DNA of 64,000 bases from Flavobacterium cauense R2A-7 (GTDB lineage: Bacteria > Bacteroidota > Bacteroidia > Flavobacteriales > Flavobacteriaceae). This document shows, one piece after another, positions 15,746 through 26,000 of the stretch. The notes under the pieces are model-generated. The model was not told where the DNA came from, made no database searches, and saw nothing but the letters and a program-made list of their open reading frames with translations. Every line of letters begins with the position of its first letter. The first letter of the stretch is position 1. The stretch is from positions 1 to 64,000 of the forward strand of contig NZ_AVBI01000010.1 of NCBI RefSeq assembly GCF_000498475.1. Direction: 5' to 3'. Both the position numbers and the translations under genes were made by a program.

Positions 15746-16924
15746 TTAATATTCAAATACTCCGTATTCCGAAGTTATGGTGAGTCTTTTTTCTTCGGAA
15801 GCTTCTACTCTTCCTATTATCTGAGCATCCACACCAAATGATTTTGAAATTTCGATGATGTCTTCAGCAATATCAGCCGGAACATAAAGCTCCATACGAT
15901 GTCCACAGTTAAATACCTGATACATTTCTTTCCAATCGGTATTGGATTGTTCCTGAATCAGTTTGAATAATGGCGGAACCGGGAATAAATTGTCTTTAAT
16001 AATATGCAGATGATCAATAAAGTGAAGGATTTTCGTTTGCGCACCACCACTGCAATGTACCATTCCGTGAATCAATCCTGAAGTATATTTATCCAAAATC
16101 GCTTTGATAATCGGAGCATACGTACGGGTTGGAGACAGCACTAATTTTCCCGCATCAATTGGAGAACCTTCAACCTTATCGGTCAATTTCACGTTTCCGG
16201 AATATACTAAATCTTTGGGTACTGAAGCATCGTAACTTTCAGGATAGGTATCGGCTAAATAATTGGCAAACACATCATGACGTGCTGATGTTAATCCGTT
16301 ACTTCCCATTCCTCCATTGTATCCTTTCTCATAATTGGCCTGTCCGAAAGAAGCCAATCCCACAATCACATCGCCCGCTTCGATATTGGCATTATCCACG
16401 ACATTTTTACGTTTCATACGTGCCGTTACTGTAGAATCTACAATAATAGTTCGTACCAAGTCGCCTACATCAGCTGTTTCTCCACCTGTAGAGTGGATTG
16501 TTACACCATATTCTTTAAGTTCTGCAATCAGCTCTTCCGTTCCGTTGATAATGGCCGAAAGTACTTCACCGGGAATCAGATTTTTATTTCTTCCGATGGT
16601 TGAGGACAGCATGATATTATCGGTAGCCCCTACACACAATAAGTCATCAATATTCATGATTAACGCATCTTGCGCAATTCCTTTCCAAACCGAAATATCG
16701 CCCGTTTCTTTCCAGTACATGTAAGCCAAAGACGATTTCGTTCCGGCACCGTCGGCGTGCATGATTAAACAATACTCTTCATCTCCGGTTAAATAATCGG
16801 GAACAATTTTACAGAAAGCTTTTGGAAATAATCCTTTATCGATATTTTTGATGGCGTTGTGCACATCTTCTTTGGAAGCCGAAACTCCGCGCAGATTGTA
16901 ACGTTGGCTGTTATCAGAACTCAT
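15746..16924 (-). CDS. purM: PurM-like AIR synthase (phosphoribosylformylglycinamidine cyclo-ligase)
   Basis: A 392-residue enzyme of the PurM/AIR synthase family, which closes the imidazole ring in purine synthesis (FGAM to AIR, with ATP). The N-terminal AIRS domain has ADGAGTKSSLAYMYW for the nucleotide-binding DG-x-G-T-K motif, then MNIDDLLCVGA and HSTGGETADVGDLV. The C-terminal AIRS_C domain ends in VDAQIIGRVEAS. It is longer than the E. coli enzyme (about 345) but of the size usual for Bacteroidetes. HGMVHCSGG contains the domain-joining loop. It forms a monocistronic unit. Confidence 0.82.
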   Translation of the reverse strand: MSSDNSQRYNLRGVSASKEDVHNAIKNIDKGLFPKAFCKIVPDYLTGDEEYCLIMHADGAGTKSSLAYMYWKETGDISVWKGIAQDALIMNIDDLLCVGATDNIMLSSTIGRNKNLIPGEVLSAIINGTEELIAELKEYGVTIHSTGGETADVGDLVRTIIVDSTVTARMKRKNVVDNANIEAGDVIVGLASFGQANYEKGYNGGMGSNGLTSARHDVFANYLADTYPESYDASVPKDLVYSGNVKLTDKVEGSPIDAGKLVLSPTRTYAPIIKAILDKYTSGLIHGMVHCSGGAQTKILHFIDHLHIIKDNLFPVPPLFKLIQEQSNTDWKEMYQVFNCGHRMELYVPADIAEDIIEISKSFGVDAQIIGRVEASEEKRLTITSEYGVFEY

Positions 16925-16940
16925 TTGTTGTAGTTAGTTG

Positions 16941-16959
16941 CCCTTCGACAAGCTCAGGG
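16941..16959. repeat. REP-like palindromic element
   Basis: CCCTTCGACAAGCTCAGGG is a short imperfect palindrome that occurs as a dispersed intergenic element in many bacterial genomes. It lies just upstream of the purM-like start. A purine-rich stretch follows (about 16979-17030, repeats of AGAAAATAGA). Confidence 0.5.
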
Positions 16960-17094
16960 TAAATGTTGTTGTGCTGCAAAGATAAGTAGAAAGGAGAAAA
17001 TAGAGAATAGAAAATAGAATAAAGAAAACATCTCATCAATAAAAATTAATATTTTATAATTAACACCTGTATCTCAATTACAATCTCTATTCTC

Positions 17095-17949
17095 TTATTT
17101 ACTCAAAATCATAATTTCCACACGGCGATTGGCCAAAGCCTGTTCTTCGTTAGCTTCCGGGATTGGATATTTAGGATGTGAAACGCCAAAACCTTTTACT
17201 TTCACCCTTTTCTGAGCGACTCCATTACCTTCTAAAACTCTTCGAATCTGTTTGGCGCGATCCAGAGACAAATTTCTGGCATCGGCTTTTACACAACAGA
17301 TATGACCTTGCACTTCGATAACCATCGTTGGATTTTTCATCATCACATCAATCAATTCATCCATCGCCGGTTTTGAGGTAGGCATCATTCCGAAAGAATT
17401 CTGATAAAAGAAAATATTTTTAATAACGATTTTAGTACCGGGTTTGGCTAACGCAACTTTTTCCTCTAAAGTCGCATTTGCGGGGAAATGCATGTCTTCT
17501 TCTTCAATCGGAACCACTTCAGCAACAACAGGCTCAACGGGTTTGATTCCTAAAATTTCATTTTCACGGGCTAGATCTTTCGGAAGAATATAATAAATCA
17601 CCACTTTTCGGTTCTCGGCTTTATTCCTGGATTGATTGTGGGTTTCACCAAAGCTGCGCGTTTTAAAATCGTCGCGGATCTTCACATTATTCTTCACTAT
17701 AAGATTATGGATAAAATTCACGCGGCGTTGGGAAAGCGAATCGTTATGCACATTGGTTCCGTCTTCGTCTGTAAATCCGCTAATGGCTACTACTTTTGAT
17801 TCTTTATTAGTGATAATCCAATTATTCAAAATCTCAGTTTGCTTTTTAGTTAACTCATGCTTATTAGTTTCGAAATAAACCGAAAACTGCTCCTGTGCCG
17901 AAATAAACAAAGGAAAAATAAGAACAAAAAACAGGAGGAATCGTTTCAT
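17095..17949 (-). CDS. OmpA-family protein with two OmpA-like domains (paralogue 1)
   Basis: A 284-residue exported protein with a signal peptide (LLFFVLIFPLFISAQE, cut after AQ). Two OmpA_C (peptidoglycan-binding) domains fill it. The first starts at about residue 20 (FSVYFETNKHELT to KVVAISGFTDEDGT, then SQRRVNFI). The second is at about 180-284 (NSFGMMPTSKPAMDEL, VIEVQGHICC, LDRAKQIRRVLEGNG, then NRRVEIMI). No beta-barrel is present, so it is a periplasmic cell-wall-associated protein. The double cysteine in GHICC is unusual. It lies 58 bases downstream of a paralogue on the same strand. Confidence 0.85.
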   Translation of the reverse strand: MKRFLLFFVLIFPLFISAQEQFSVYFETNKHELTKKQTEILNNWIITNKESKVVAISGFTDEDGTNVHNDSLSQRRVNFIHNLIVKNNVKIRDDFKTRSFGETHNQSRNKAENRKVVIYYILPKDLARENEILGIKPVEPVVAEVVPIEEEDMHFPANATLEEKVALAKPGTKIVIKNIFFYQNSFGMMPTSKPAMDELIDVMMKNPTMVIEVQGHICCVKADARNLSLDRAKQIRRVLEGNGVAQKRVKVKGFGVSHPKYPIPEANEEQALANRRVEIMILSK

Positions 17950-18007
17950 AAAAATGCTTTTAGGCTATAACGAATAAACGAAAATATTATGATAAATAAA
18001 ACAGTTT

Positions 18008-18766
18008 TTATTGATTTTCAAGAATAAGAATTTCCACCCGACGGTTTTCGTCTTTCTCAAATTCGTTTTTTTCCGGAATCTTATAAAGCGGCTGCGAACT
18101 TCCGAAACCTTTATACGACAAACGATTTACTGCGATGCCGTTTTCTATCAGATAATTGTAAACGGTTTTACAGCGTAAAGTGGCAATATCTTCAATATCA
18201 AATTCCTGTTGGCAACAAATATGTCCCTGAATTTCGATTTTGAGTTTCGGATTTTGCTGCATGATTTCGAGCAGTTCGGCTAAAACCGGACGTGATTTCG
18301 GCACTACTATTCCGGATCGGTTATAGAAGTTTAAATTTCTGAGTCGGAGTTTATCCCCCACTTTCAATTGGGCGACTTTATCGGACAGTTTTTCTTCTTT
18401 CTTCTGAAAATAAATTTCCACTTTCCGGTTTTCGTCCTGAATTTTGGATTGTTCGAAACGTTTGCCAAAACCTTTGGTTTCCATCGTTTTCGACAGATTG
18501 ATTTTATGCTCCCGTAAGATCTTTAAAACCGAATTTACTCGTTGTACCGAGAGTTTGTCATTGTATTCATCCGAACCCACACTATCACAAAACCCATAAA
18601 CACGAACCACTTCTGCCGTTTTGTTATGGTTCATCCAATCTGTTAATTTTTCATTTGAGTCGGAATTGGTCTGATGGATATCAAAATCAAAATAAACGGT
18701 AAATTTCTCTTGGGCAAAAAGAGAACCGAATGAAGAAATTAAAAGACACATCAGGTATTTTTTCAT
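18008..18766 (-). CDS. OmpA-family protein with two OmpA-like domains (paralogue 2)
   Basis: A 252-residue exported protein of the same plan as the gene at 17095: signal peptide ending SLFAQE, a first OmpA-like half (FTVYFDFDIHQTNSDS, RVYGFCDSVGSDEYN, VQRVNSVL), and a C-terminal half (RSGIVVPKSRPVLAEL, IEIQGHICC, NRRVEILI). The HICC motif and the GFG/IPE ending (KGFGSSQPLYKIPE) are shared, so the two arose by tandem duplication. They are probably co-transcribed. Binding to peptidoglycan is expected from the family. Confidence 0.85.
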   Translation of the reverse strand: MKKYLMCLLISSFGSLFAQEKFTVYFDFDIHQTNSDSNEKLTDWMNHNKTAEVVRVYGFCDSVGSDEYNDKLSVQRVNSVLKILREHKINLSKTMETKGFGKRFEQSKIQDENRKVEIYFQKKEEKLSDKVAQLKVGDKLRLRNLNFYNRSGIVVPKSRPVLAELLEIMQQNPKLKIEIQGHICCQQEFDIEDIATLRCKTVYNYLIENGIAVNRLSYKGFGSSQPLYKIPEKNEFEKDENRRVEILILENQ

Positions 18767-18872
18767 AACTCGTTTTTATAGTGTACTAAGGTAGTAAAAA
18801 GAAAAGCACTCCCTTTTTAAAAAAAAGAAAATGCTTTTCACAATTAAAAAACAAGTGTACTGAATTCGGATT

Positions 18873-18908
18873 AAAAAAGTGAGACAGACATTGCCCGTCT
18901 CACTTTTT
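18873..18908. terminator. Terminator-like hairpin without an assigned gene
   Basis: AAAAAGTGAGAC pairs perfectly with GTCTCACTTTTT around an 11-base loop. It is bidirectional in form. Confidence 0.65.
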
Positions 18909-19311
18909 CTCTATGGGTTGGTTTGTTTCTGAGTACAGGAGCAACTAACAAATTATCGATTTTTAAAACACAAACGATGTGTCTCACCTTGCAAAATAAA
19001 TTCTTCAAGGCTAAAAAGGATGTTTGCTCCTGCTCGGTTAACGAAATTCTTAGCAGAAAATCGTGTACTTTAAATGTGAACCCATACAGTTATAAACAAT
19101 AAAAAAACTCGCAGTAATGCAGGGAAATAAAAACGTTTAGGAAAAGAAAACTACCGTTTCGGCAGATGGAAAATAAATCTTGTGGTTGATTTATGATTCA
19201 AATTTAGCGCAATTATTTTTCAGAAAAAAAATCTTTAACAGTTTATTTTTCAAAGGATTACATTTTTTCTATAAAGCGATAAAAAAAGCAGACCAACTAC
19301 AAAAGCACCAT

Positions 19312-19343
19312 AAAAAAACCTCCCGAAGGAGGTTTAAAAAAAA
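19312..19343. terminator. Terminator of glnN
   Basis: AAACCTCC-CGAA-GGAGGTTT with flanking A/T runs, directly downstream of the minus-strand glutamine synthetase gene. Confidence 0.85.
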
Positions 19344-19357
19344 TAAAAACAAACAGA

Positions 19358-21547
19358 TTATTTTGTAAATAACAATTCTCTGTATTTTGTTAAGGTCCAA
19401 ACTTCATCATCCACTAACAATTCCAACTTGTCGCAGTGGTTTCTGATGATATCAAAGTATGGTTTTACTTTATCGCAGTATGCATCAGCCATTTTTTCCG
19501 TGCTGGAAAGGTTGTTGGCTTTTTTACGCTCTTCCGTCATCAATTCCACATTGGTATTGATACCTTCGATATGTTCTGAAATTTCTTTGATTAATCCGAT
19601 TTGTTCTTTCGCAATCTTCTCAAAGTCTTTACCGAAAATTTCTTTTAAACCTCTTACGTTTTCGATTAACGTATTTTGATATTTAATTGCTGTCGGAATC
19701 ACGTGATTACGAGCGATATCACCCAACACACGTCCTTCAATCTGGATTTTTTTCGTGTACTCTTCCAATTCAATTTCGTAACGGGATTCTACCTCAACAT
19801 GGTTCATTACGTTCATTTCGCCGAAAAGTTCAATCGCTTTTTTAGAAACCTTAGCTTTTAATGCTTTCGGAGTCGTTTTATGATTGCTTAAGCCGCGTTT
19901 TTTCGCTTCTTTTTCCCATGCCTCGCTGTATCCGTCGCCTTCAAACAAGATCGTTTTGGTTTGTTTGATGTATTCTCTCAACACATTGAAAATGGCATCA
20001 TCTTTCTTCATGTCTTTTTTCTCGATTAAGGCATCCACCTCAATTTTGAAATCTTTCAATTGTTTTGCCACAATCGTATTTAAAGTCGTCATCGAAACCG
20101 CACAGTTTGCCGAAGAACCTACCGCTCTGAATTCGAATTTATTTCCTGTGAACGCAAATGGAGATGTTCTGTTTCTATCGGTGTTATCTAATAAAACGTC
20201 CGGTAATTTTCCAACTACGTTCAGTTTTAAATCGGTTTTTTCTTCCGGAGATAATTTCCCTGTCGAAACTCCTTCCAATTCCGCTAATACTTTTGTCAAT
20301 TGTTGTCCGATGAAAACCGAAATAATGGCCGGTGGTGCTTCGTTCGCTCCCAAACGATGATCATTACTTGCTGATGCAATGGACGCTCTCAATAATTCTT
20401 CATAATCGTGTACCGCTTTGATGGTATTGATGAAGAATGTTAAGAACTGTAAGTTGCTCATTGGCGTTTTACCCGGACTTAACAAGTTAATACCAGTATC
20501 AGTAGCCAACGACCAATTGTTGTGTTTTCCGGATCCGTTTACCCCTTTGAATGGTTTTTCATGGAATAACACTTTGAAATCATGACGTTCCGCAACTTTT
20601 TGCATCACATCCATCAATAAGGAGTTATGGTCTACCGCTAAATTTGTCTCTTCAAAAATCGGAGCCAACTCAAACTGATTCGGAGCTACTTCATTGTGAC
20701 GCGTTTTTACCGGAATACCTAATAACATACATTCGTTTTCCAAATCTCTCATGTATTGCAATACACGCGTTGGAATCGATCCGAAATAATGATCGTCTAA
20801 TTGTTGTCCTTTAGAAGACGTGTGTCCTAACAAGGTTCTTCCTGTGGCTAAAATATCCGGTCTTGAAGAAGCCAAAGCGCTGTCAACTAAGAAATATTCC
20901 TGCTCCCAACCTAACGTTGGTGTTATTTTTTTTACGTTTTTATCGAAATATTTTGCTACATCGGTTGCAGCGGTATCGATAGCGTGTAAGGCTCTTAATA
21001 AAGGCGTTTTATTGTCCAATGCTTCACCTGTATAAGAGATGAAAACCGTTGGAATACATAAAGTGGTTCCGTAGATAAACGCAGGAGAAGTTGGATCCCA
21101 AGCCGTATAACCACGAGCCTCGAAAGTATTACGGATTCCTCCGTTCGGGAAAGAGGATGCATCCGGTTCTTGTTGTACCAATTGGCTTCCGCCGAATTTT
21201 TCTACCGGGTCACTACCGTCCATTGACGTTTCGAAGAACGCATCGTGTTTTTCTGCTGTTGTACCAGTTAAAGGCTGAAACCAGTGTGTATAATGAGTTA
21301 CACCTTTAGACAACGCCCATTCTTTCATTCCCATGGCGATATACTCTGCCAGTTTTCGGTCGATTTTGGTTCCAAATTCGATAGCGCTTTTAACCGCTTT
21401 GTATGCTTCCGGAGTCAGGAACTGTCGCATTGCCTTATCTCCAAAAACGTTGCTGCCGAAAATCGCCGATTTTCTGTCCAATTCTTCTACCGCTACCGGC
21501 TTTCTGTCTGTTGCTTTTTCTAAAGCCTTGAAACGAAATGTTGCCAT
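19358..21547 (-). CDS. glnN: Type III glutamine synthetase
   Basis: A 729-residue glutamine synthetase of the GSIII class (about 700-730 residues, typical of Bacteroidetes), which makes glutamine from glutamate, ammonia and ATP in the cytoplasm. Recognisable blocks are the N-terminal GSIII-specific region (FGSNVFGDKAMRQFL), HWFQPLTGTTAEKHDAF, GWEQEYFLVD, the ammonia/glutamate site GVNGSGKHNNWS, and the ATP-side block NRTSPFAFTGNKFEFRAVGS. The gene stands alone. A -7 type element TATTTTTG lies upstream, after a small hairpin of CCCCTA/TAGGGG at about 21624-21645. Confidence 0.96.
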   Translation of the reverse strand: MATFRFKALEKATDRKPVAVEELDRKSAIFGSNVFGDKAMRQFLTPEAYKAVKSAIEFGTKIDRKLAEYIAMGMKEWALSKGVTHYTHWFQPLTGTTAEKHDAFFETSMDGSDPVEKFGGSQLVQQEPDASSFPNGGIRNTFEARGYTAWDPTSPAFIYGTTLCIPTVFISYTGEALDNKTPLLRALHAIDTAATDVAKYFDKNVKKITPTLGWEQEYFLVDSALASSRPDILATGRTLLGHTSSKGQQLDDHYFGSIPTRVLQYMRDLENECMLLGIPVKTRHNEVAPNQFELAPIFEETNLAVDHNSLLMDVMQKVAERHDFKVLFHEKPFKGVNGSGKHNNWSLATDTGINLLSPGKTPMSNLQFLTFFINTIKAVHDYEELLRASIASASNDHRLGANEAPPAIISVFIGQQLTKVLAELEGVSTGKLSPEEKTDLKLNVVGKLPDVLLDNTDRNRTSPFAFTGNKFEFRAVGSSANCAVSMTTLNTIVAKQLKDFKIEVDALIEKKDMKKDDAIFNVLREYIKQTKTILFEGDGYSEAWEKEAKKRGLSNHKTTPKALKAKVSKKAIELFGEMNVMNHVEVESRYEIELEEYTKKIQIEGRVLGDIARNHVIPTAIKYQNTLIENVRGLKEIFGKDFEKIAKEQIGLIKEISEHIEGINTNVELMTEERKKANNLSSTEKMADAYCDKVKPYFDIIRNHCDKLELLVDDEVWTLTKYRELLFTK

Positions 21548-21720
21548 AAAGTTGTGTTTTTAAAATTATACCCTATAATTATGGTACAAAAATATAAAAT
21601 TTTAAATTACAAAATACAACACCCCTAAAAAAATAGGGGTGAATTTTAAAAAACACTAGAAAACTAAACAATCACCCTTAAAATTTAACTAAAAGGCTTT
21701 TCAAAATAAATAAGAGCATA

Positions 21721-21747
21721 AAAAAAAGCTGCCAAAAGGCAGCTTTC
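21721..21747. terminator. Terminator of the lipoprotein gene at 21770
   Basis: AAAGCTGCC-AAAA-GGCAGCTTT just after the minus-strand stop. Confidence 0.85.
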
Positions 21748-21769
21748 ATCATTTTATAGTATGCAATCA

Positions 21770-22285
21770 TTACATTTTTATCTTTTTCACTTTGGATTCG
21801 TCGATTTTATAAGCTTTAATTACCGCATTATAATCACTCACATCCACTTTGCTGGTAGATTTCCCAAAGGAAGCAGGAATTACCACCACACGGAAAACCT
21901 GATCTAATTTATAGGCATTCGACAATCCTGCCAAATCATAACCGTATAAATTAATTTTAACATCATACTGTGTAAAATCATTATTATAGCCGAAGTCTAG
22001 TGTTCCGTCATCAAAATAATAGGTTTCAGGAAGCAATTTCCAAACGTCACCTGCCGAGCTACCACCCGCCAATCGATAAACCAAAACCATATCTGAAGAA
22101 TAAATAGTATGTGGAAAATCAAGAAAAAGACTGTAATTGCCAGGATAGAAATCGACATTGGTATATTCCCAAACCTCGCTAATCGTATCCTGATCGTAGG
22201 TATCTTGTACAACGGTTTCTTCTCTAACGCAACTTGTAAGCCCAATCATCCCGATAAAAGCTAATACTAAAGTAATTTTTTTCAT
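21770..22285 (-). CDS. Hypothetical lipoprotein
   Basis: A 171-residue lipoprotein. I place the start at the internal ATG (codon 22285-22283), because the signal MKKITLVLAFIGMIGLTSC begins there; the frame is open 15 codons further. The lipid-bearing Cys is at residue 19. The mature part has conserved-looking aromatic blocks (VWEYTNVDFYPGNYSLFLDF; WKLLPETYYFDDGTL) and a C-terminal IKAYKIDESKVKKIKM. Small lipoproteins of this kind are frequent in flavobacteria; none has a known role that I can name. Confidence 0.75.
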   Translation of the reverse strand: MKKITLVLAFIGMIGLTSCVREETVVQDTYDQDTISEVWEYTNVDFYPGNYSLFLDFPHTIYSSDMVLVYRLAGGSSAGDVWKLLPETYYFDDGTLDFGYNNDFTQYDVKINLYGYDLAGLSNAYKLDQVFRVVVIPASFGKSTSKVDVSDYNAVIKAYKIDESKVKKIKM

Positions 22286-22399
22286 AGGTCTATATTTTAT
22301 TGTTCCAGTTTTAAAAATCATGCTTTTCATGATAAAATGTTTTACGATTTTTTGATATCACTATATAACCAATAGTCGTGCCAAAAATAATCTTACGCT

Positions 22400-23002
22400 T
22401 CAATCGGGCCATTTTAAATATTTTGAAAATTGATTTACAAGCGTTTCCACTGATACCGTACTGGCCGAAGAAGTCGAATTCAGTATTACACAATCCAAAA
22501 TACGATTGTCAAAACGAACCGTAAACTGCTGTTCCGACTTGATTTTGAAATCATCCGGAAAAACAGCCTGTATATTTTCCTCTTTCAGATAGCGCATAAA
22601 CGCATGTGCAGCACTGTTCTTTGCCGAAAACCCCAACAGTACAATCCTTTTCAATTCCGGATGATTCGAAACGATTTTCCGGATGTCCTGATATTTTAGA
22701 ATTGTAATATTCGAATCCAGTGAACTGTTGTTATTTCGTTTGATTTCCAATCCTACATCATGGATTCCCAATTTCAGTTTTTCCATTATCCTTTTGCGTT
22801 CTTCTACCGCTTTTTCTTTCTCTGTCAACGGCACTTCCAATGGCATTTCAGCAATAAGAGAAGCTACTTTCCAGAAACGGTTTTGCTTGTTCGGATAATA
22901 AAACGGAAACGCGTGCTTGCTCTGATGCGGTGGAAAACTCCCCAGAATCAGACTGTGCATCGGATGAAAATCATGAAACCAATTGGGATGTTGCTCTATC
23001 AT
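22400..23002 (-). CDS. Uracil-DNA-glycosylase-family protein
   Basis: A 200-residue cytoplasmic protein of the uracil-DNA glycosylase superfamily. HSLILGSFPPHQSK (about residues 16-29) corresponds to motif 1 of the fold. FYYPNKQNRFWKV and LGIHDVGLEIKR follow. IVLLGFSAKNSAAHAF is the central strand, and VILNSTSSASTVS is the place of motif 2 (LPSTSP type). The usual motif-1 catalytic Asp/Asn is not obvious, so activity on uracil is uncertain. The C-terminus reaches to 22400, close behind the lipoprotein start at 22285. Confidence 0.75.
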   Translation of the reverse strand: MIEQHPNWFHDFHPMHSLILGSFPPHQSKHAFPFYYPNKQNRFWKVASLIAEMPLEVPLTEKEKAVEERKRIMEKLKLGIHDVGLEIKRNNNSSLDSNITILKYQDIRKIVSNHPELKRIVLLGFSAKNSAAHAFMRYLKEENIQAVFPDDFKIKSEQQFTVRFDNRILDCVILNSTSSASTVSVETLVNQFSKYLKWPD

Positions 23003-23013
23003 ATTGTATGTAT

Positions 23014-23043
23014 AAAAAAACCTTCCGTTTCCGAAAGGTTTTT
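23014..23043. terminator. Terminator downstream of icmF
   Basis: AAACCTT-CCGTTTCCG-AAGGTTT hairpin with A and T runs, between icmF and the glycosylase-like gene, both on the minus strand. Confidence 0.75.
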
Positions 23044-23061
23044 AATTTATTTAAGAATGTA

Positions 23062-26000
23062 TTACATATTTCTTCTGTACTGGCCTCCTACTTCAAATAA
23101 CGCCGAAGTAATCTGACCTAATGAACATACTTTCGTAGCGTCCATCAGTTTTTCAAAGATATTATGATTTTGGATGGCCGCTTCCTGAATAACATTCAAC
23201 TGCTCTTCCACTTTATGTGCATTGGCTTTGTGCAGATTATCCAACATTACAATCTGATATTGTTTTTCTTCTTCCGTAGCACGGATAACTTCCGCCGGAA
23301 TTACCGTTGGTGAACCTTTTGAACTCAGGAACGTATTTACACCGATAATCGGGAATTCTCCGGTATGTTTCAATGTTTCATAGTACAACGATTCTTCCTG
23401 GATTTTCGAACGTTGGTACATGGTTTCCATGGCACCTAATACACCACCTCTTTCGGTGATTCTGTCAAATTCCTGAAGAACTGCAGCTTCCACCAAATCG
23501 GTTAATTCTTCGATAATGAACGAACCCTGAATTGGATTTTCGTTTTTCGCCAAACCTAATTCTTTGTTAATAATCAACTGTATCGCCATTGCACGACGCA
23601 CTGATTCTTCGGTTGGTGTGGTAATCGCTTCGTCATACGCATTGGTATGCAACGAGTTACAGTTATCATAAATCGCATACAATGCTTGTAATGTTGTACG
23701 GATATCGTTAAAGTCGATTTCCTGTGCGTGTAACGAACGACCCGATGTTTGAATATGATATTTCAACATTTGCGCTCTTTCGTTAGCGCCGTATTTGTTT
23801 TTCAAGGCTTTTGCCCAGATTTTACGTGCCACACGACCGATTACCGCATATTCCGGATCGATACCGTTCGAGAAGAAGAACGATAAGTTCGGACCGAAAT
23901 CGTTGATGTTCATACCACGGCTTAAATAGTATTCCACATAAGTAAAACCGTTTGCCAAAGTAAACGCCAACTGCGTAATAGGATTTGCTCCTGCTTCTGC
24001 AATATGGTATCCTGAAATCGAAACCGAATAGAAATTACGAACGTTCTCCTTAATAAAGTACTCCTGAACATCACCCATCAAACGCAATGCGAATTCTGTA
24101 GAGAAAATACAGGTATTTTGTGCCTGATCTTCTTTTAAGATATCGGCCTGAACCGTTCCGCGAACCTGCGCTAAGGTTTTTATTTTGATATCGTTATAAA
24201 CATCTGCCGGTAAAACCTCATCGCCGGTAACACCCAAAAGCATTAAACCTAAACCGTCATTTCCGGCAGGCAATTCGCCTTGGTAACGTGGTCGTTCTAC
24301 CCCTTTTTCTTTATAAATTTTAGCAATTTTTGCTTCAACTTCTTTTTCTAAACCGTTTTCTTTGATGTATTTCTCACAGTTCTGATCGATAGCCGCATTC
24401 ATGAAGAATCCAAGCAACATCGGCGCAGGACCGTTGATGGTCATCGAAACCGAAGTCATCGGGTGGCTCAAATCGAAACCGGAATATAATTTCTTAGCGT
24501 CGTCCAAACAACAAATGGAAACTCCGGCATTACCGATTTTTCCGTAAATATCAGGACGCACGTGTGGATCATTTCCATATAACGTTACACTGTCAAAAGC
24601 AGTCGACAAACGTTTGGCTGGTAAACCGGCACTTACATAATGGAAACGCTTGTTGGTTCTTTCCGGTCCGCCTTCCCCGGCAAACATACGCGATGGATCT
24701 TCGCCTTCACGCTTAAACGGATACAATCCCGAAGTAAACGGAAATTCTCCCGGAACGTTTTCCTGTAAATTCCATTTTAAAATATCGCCCCAAGCTTGGT
24801 ATTTCGGTAAGGCAACTTTTGGAATCTGAGAGTGTGATAAACTCTCAGTATGGGTTGCAATTTTAATCTCTTTATCGCGTACTTTAAACGAGTACACCGG
24901 ATTTTTGTATTTATTGACTTTTTCGTCCCAGGTTAGAATGATTTCCCAGTTGTACGGGTCCAAATTCATTTTTACGCGGTCGAATTCTTTTGTTAATAAT
25001 GATAAGAATTCTTGTTTTTCCGGCGAATGATTCAACGATTCTTCCACTACCCCCGATTTATCCAATTTAGGAGCTTTTCCTGAAACCGTTTCGATGGTTT
25101 TGAAAATTCCGTATAATTTTTGCGCCACATCTACCTGAGATAGCGCTGTTTCGTCATATTTACGGTTGTTTTCTGCTATTTCCGACAAATAACGCGTTCT
25201 GTGTGGCGGAATCACGAAGATTTTTTCGCTCATTTCACGCGTAATTTCAAACGTCGAGTGTAAATCGATTCCCGTTTTCTCTACAATTTTATCCATAATG
25301 GATTTGTAAAGCGTATTCATGCCCGGATCGTTAAACTGCGAAGCAATTGTTCCGAAAACAGGCATTTTATCCGGGTCAACATCCCACAAATTGTGGTTGC
25401 GCTGGTATTGTTTTTTCACATCGCGAATAGCATCTAAAGCACCGCGTTTGTCGAATTTATTTAAGGCCACCAAATCGGCGAAATCCAACATGTCGATTTT
25501 CTCCAACTGAGTTGCCGCACCAAATTCAGGCGTCATTACATACAACGAAACATCAGAGTGGTCCATGATTTCCGTATCCGACTGACCGATTCCGGACGTT
25601 TCCAACACAATCAAATCGTATTTAGCAGCTTTCAGCACTTCAATAGCTTCCTGAACGTATTTTGACAATGCTAAATTCGACTGACGGGTTGCCAATGAAC
25701 GCATATAAACACGAGGATTATTGATAGCATTCATACGAATTCTGTCACCTAACAAAGCTCCGCCTGTTTTACGTTTGGACGGATCCACAGAAATTAATCC
25801 GATGGTTTTTTCAGGGAAATCGATTAAGAAACGACGAACCAATTCATCTACTAACGATGATTTTCCAGCACCACCTGTTCCGGTGATTCCCAAAACCGGT
25901 GTTTTACTGTCTTGATTTATTTTATAGATTTTCTCCAAAGCAGGTTTCGCCACTTCAGGGAAATTTTCAGCCGAAGAAATTACGCGGGCAATCGCTGTCG

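Larger units (their letters stand above)
18767..19357. other. Intergenic region, 591 bp
   Basis: No believable gene. It holds a weak hairpin (GAAAAGCA at 18801 with TGCTTTTC ending 18839), a strong terminator-like hairpin at 18873-18908, and the glnN terminator at 19312-19343. A G/T/A-rich stretch between has no coding signal; a 62-residue open frame there is lysine-rich and looks random. The strong hairpin has no obvious upstream gene on either strand, so a small RNA ending there is possible. Confidence 0.4.

Noticed and set aside
19180..19368. A 62-residue lysine-rich open frame
   Set aside because: Low complexity, overlaps the glnN terminator and stop, no ribosome-binding context or family likeness.
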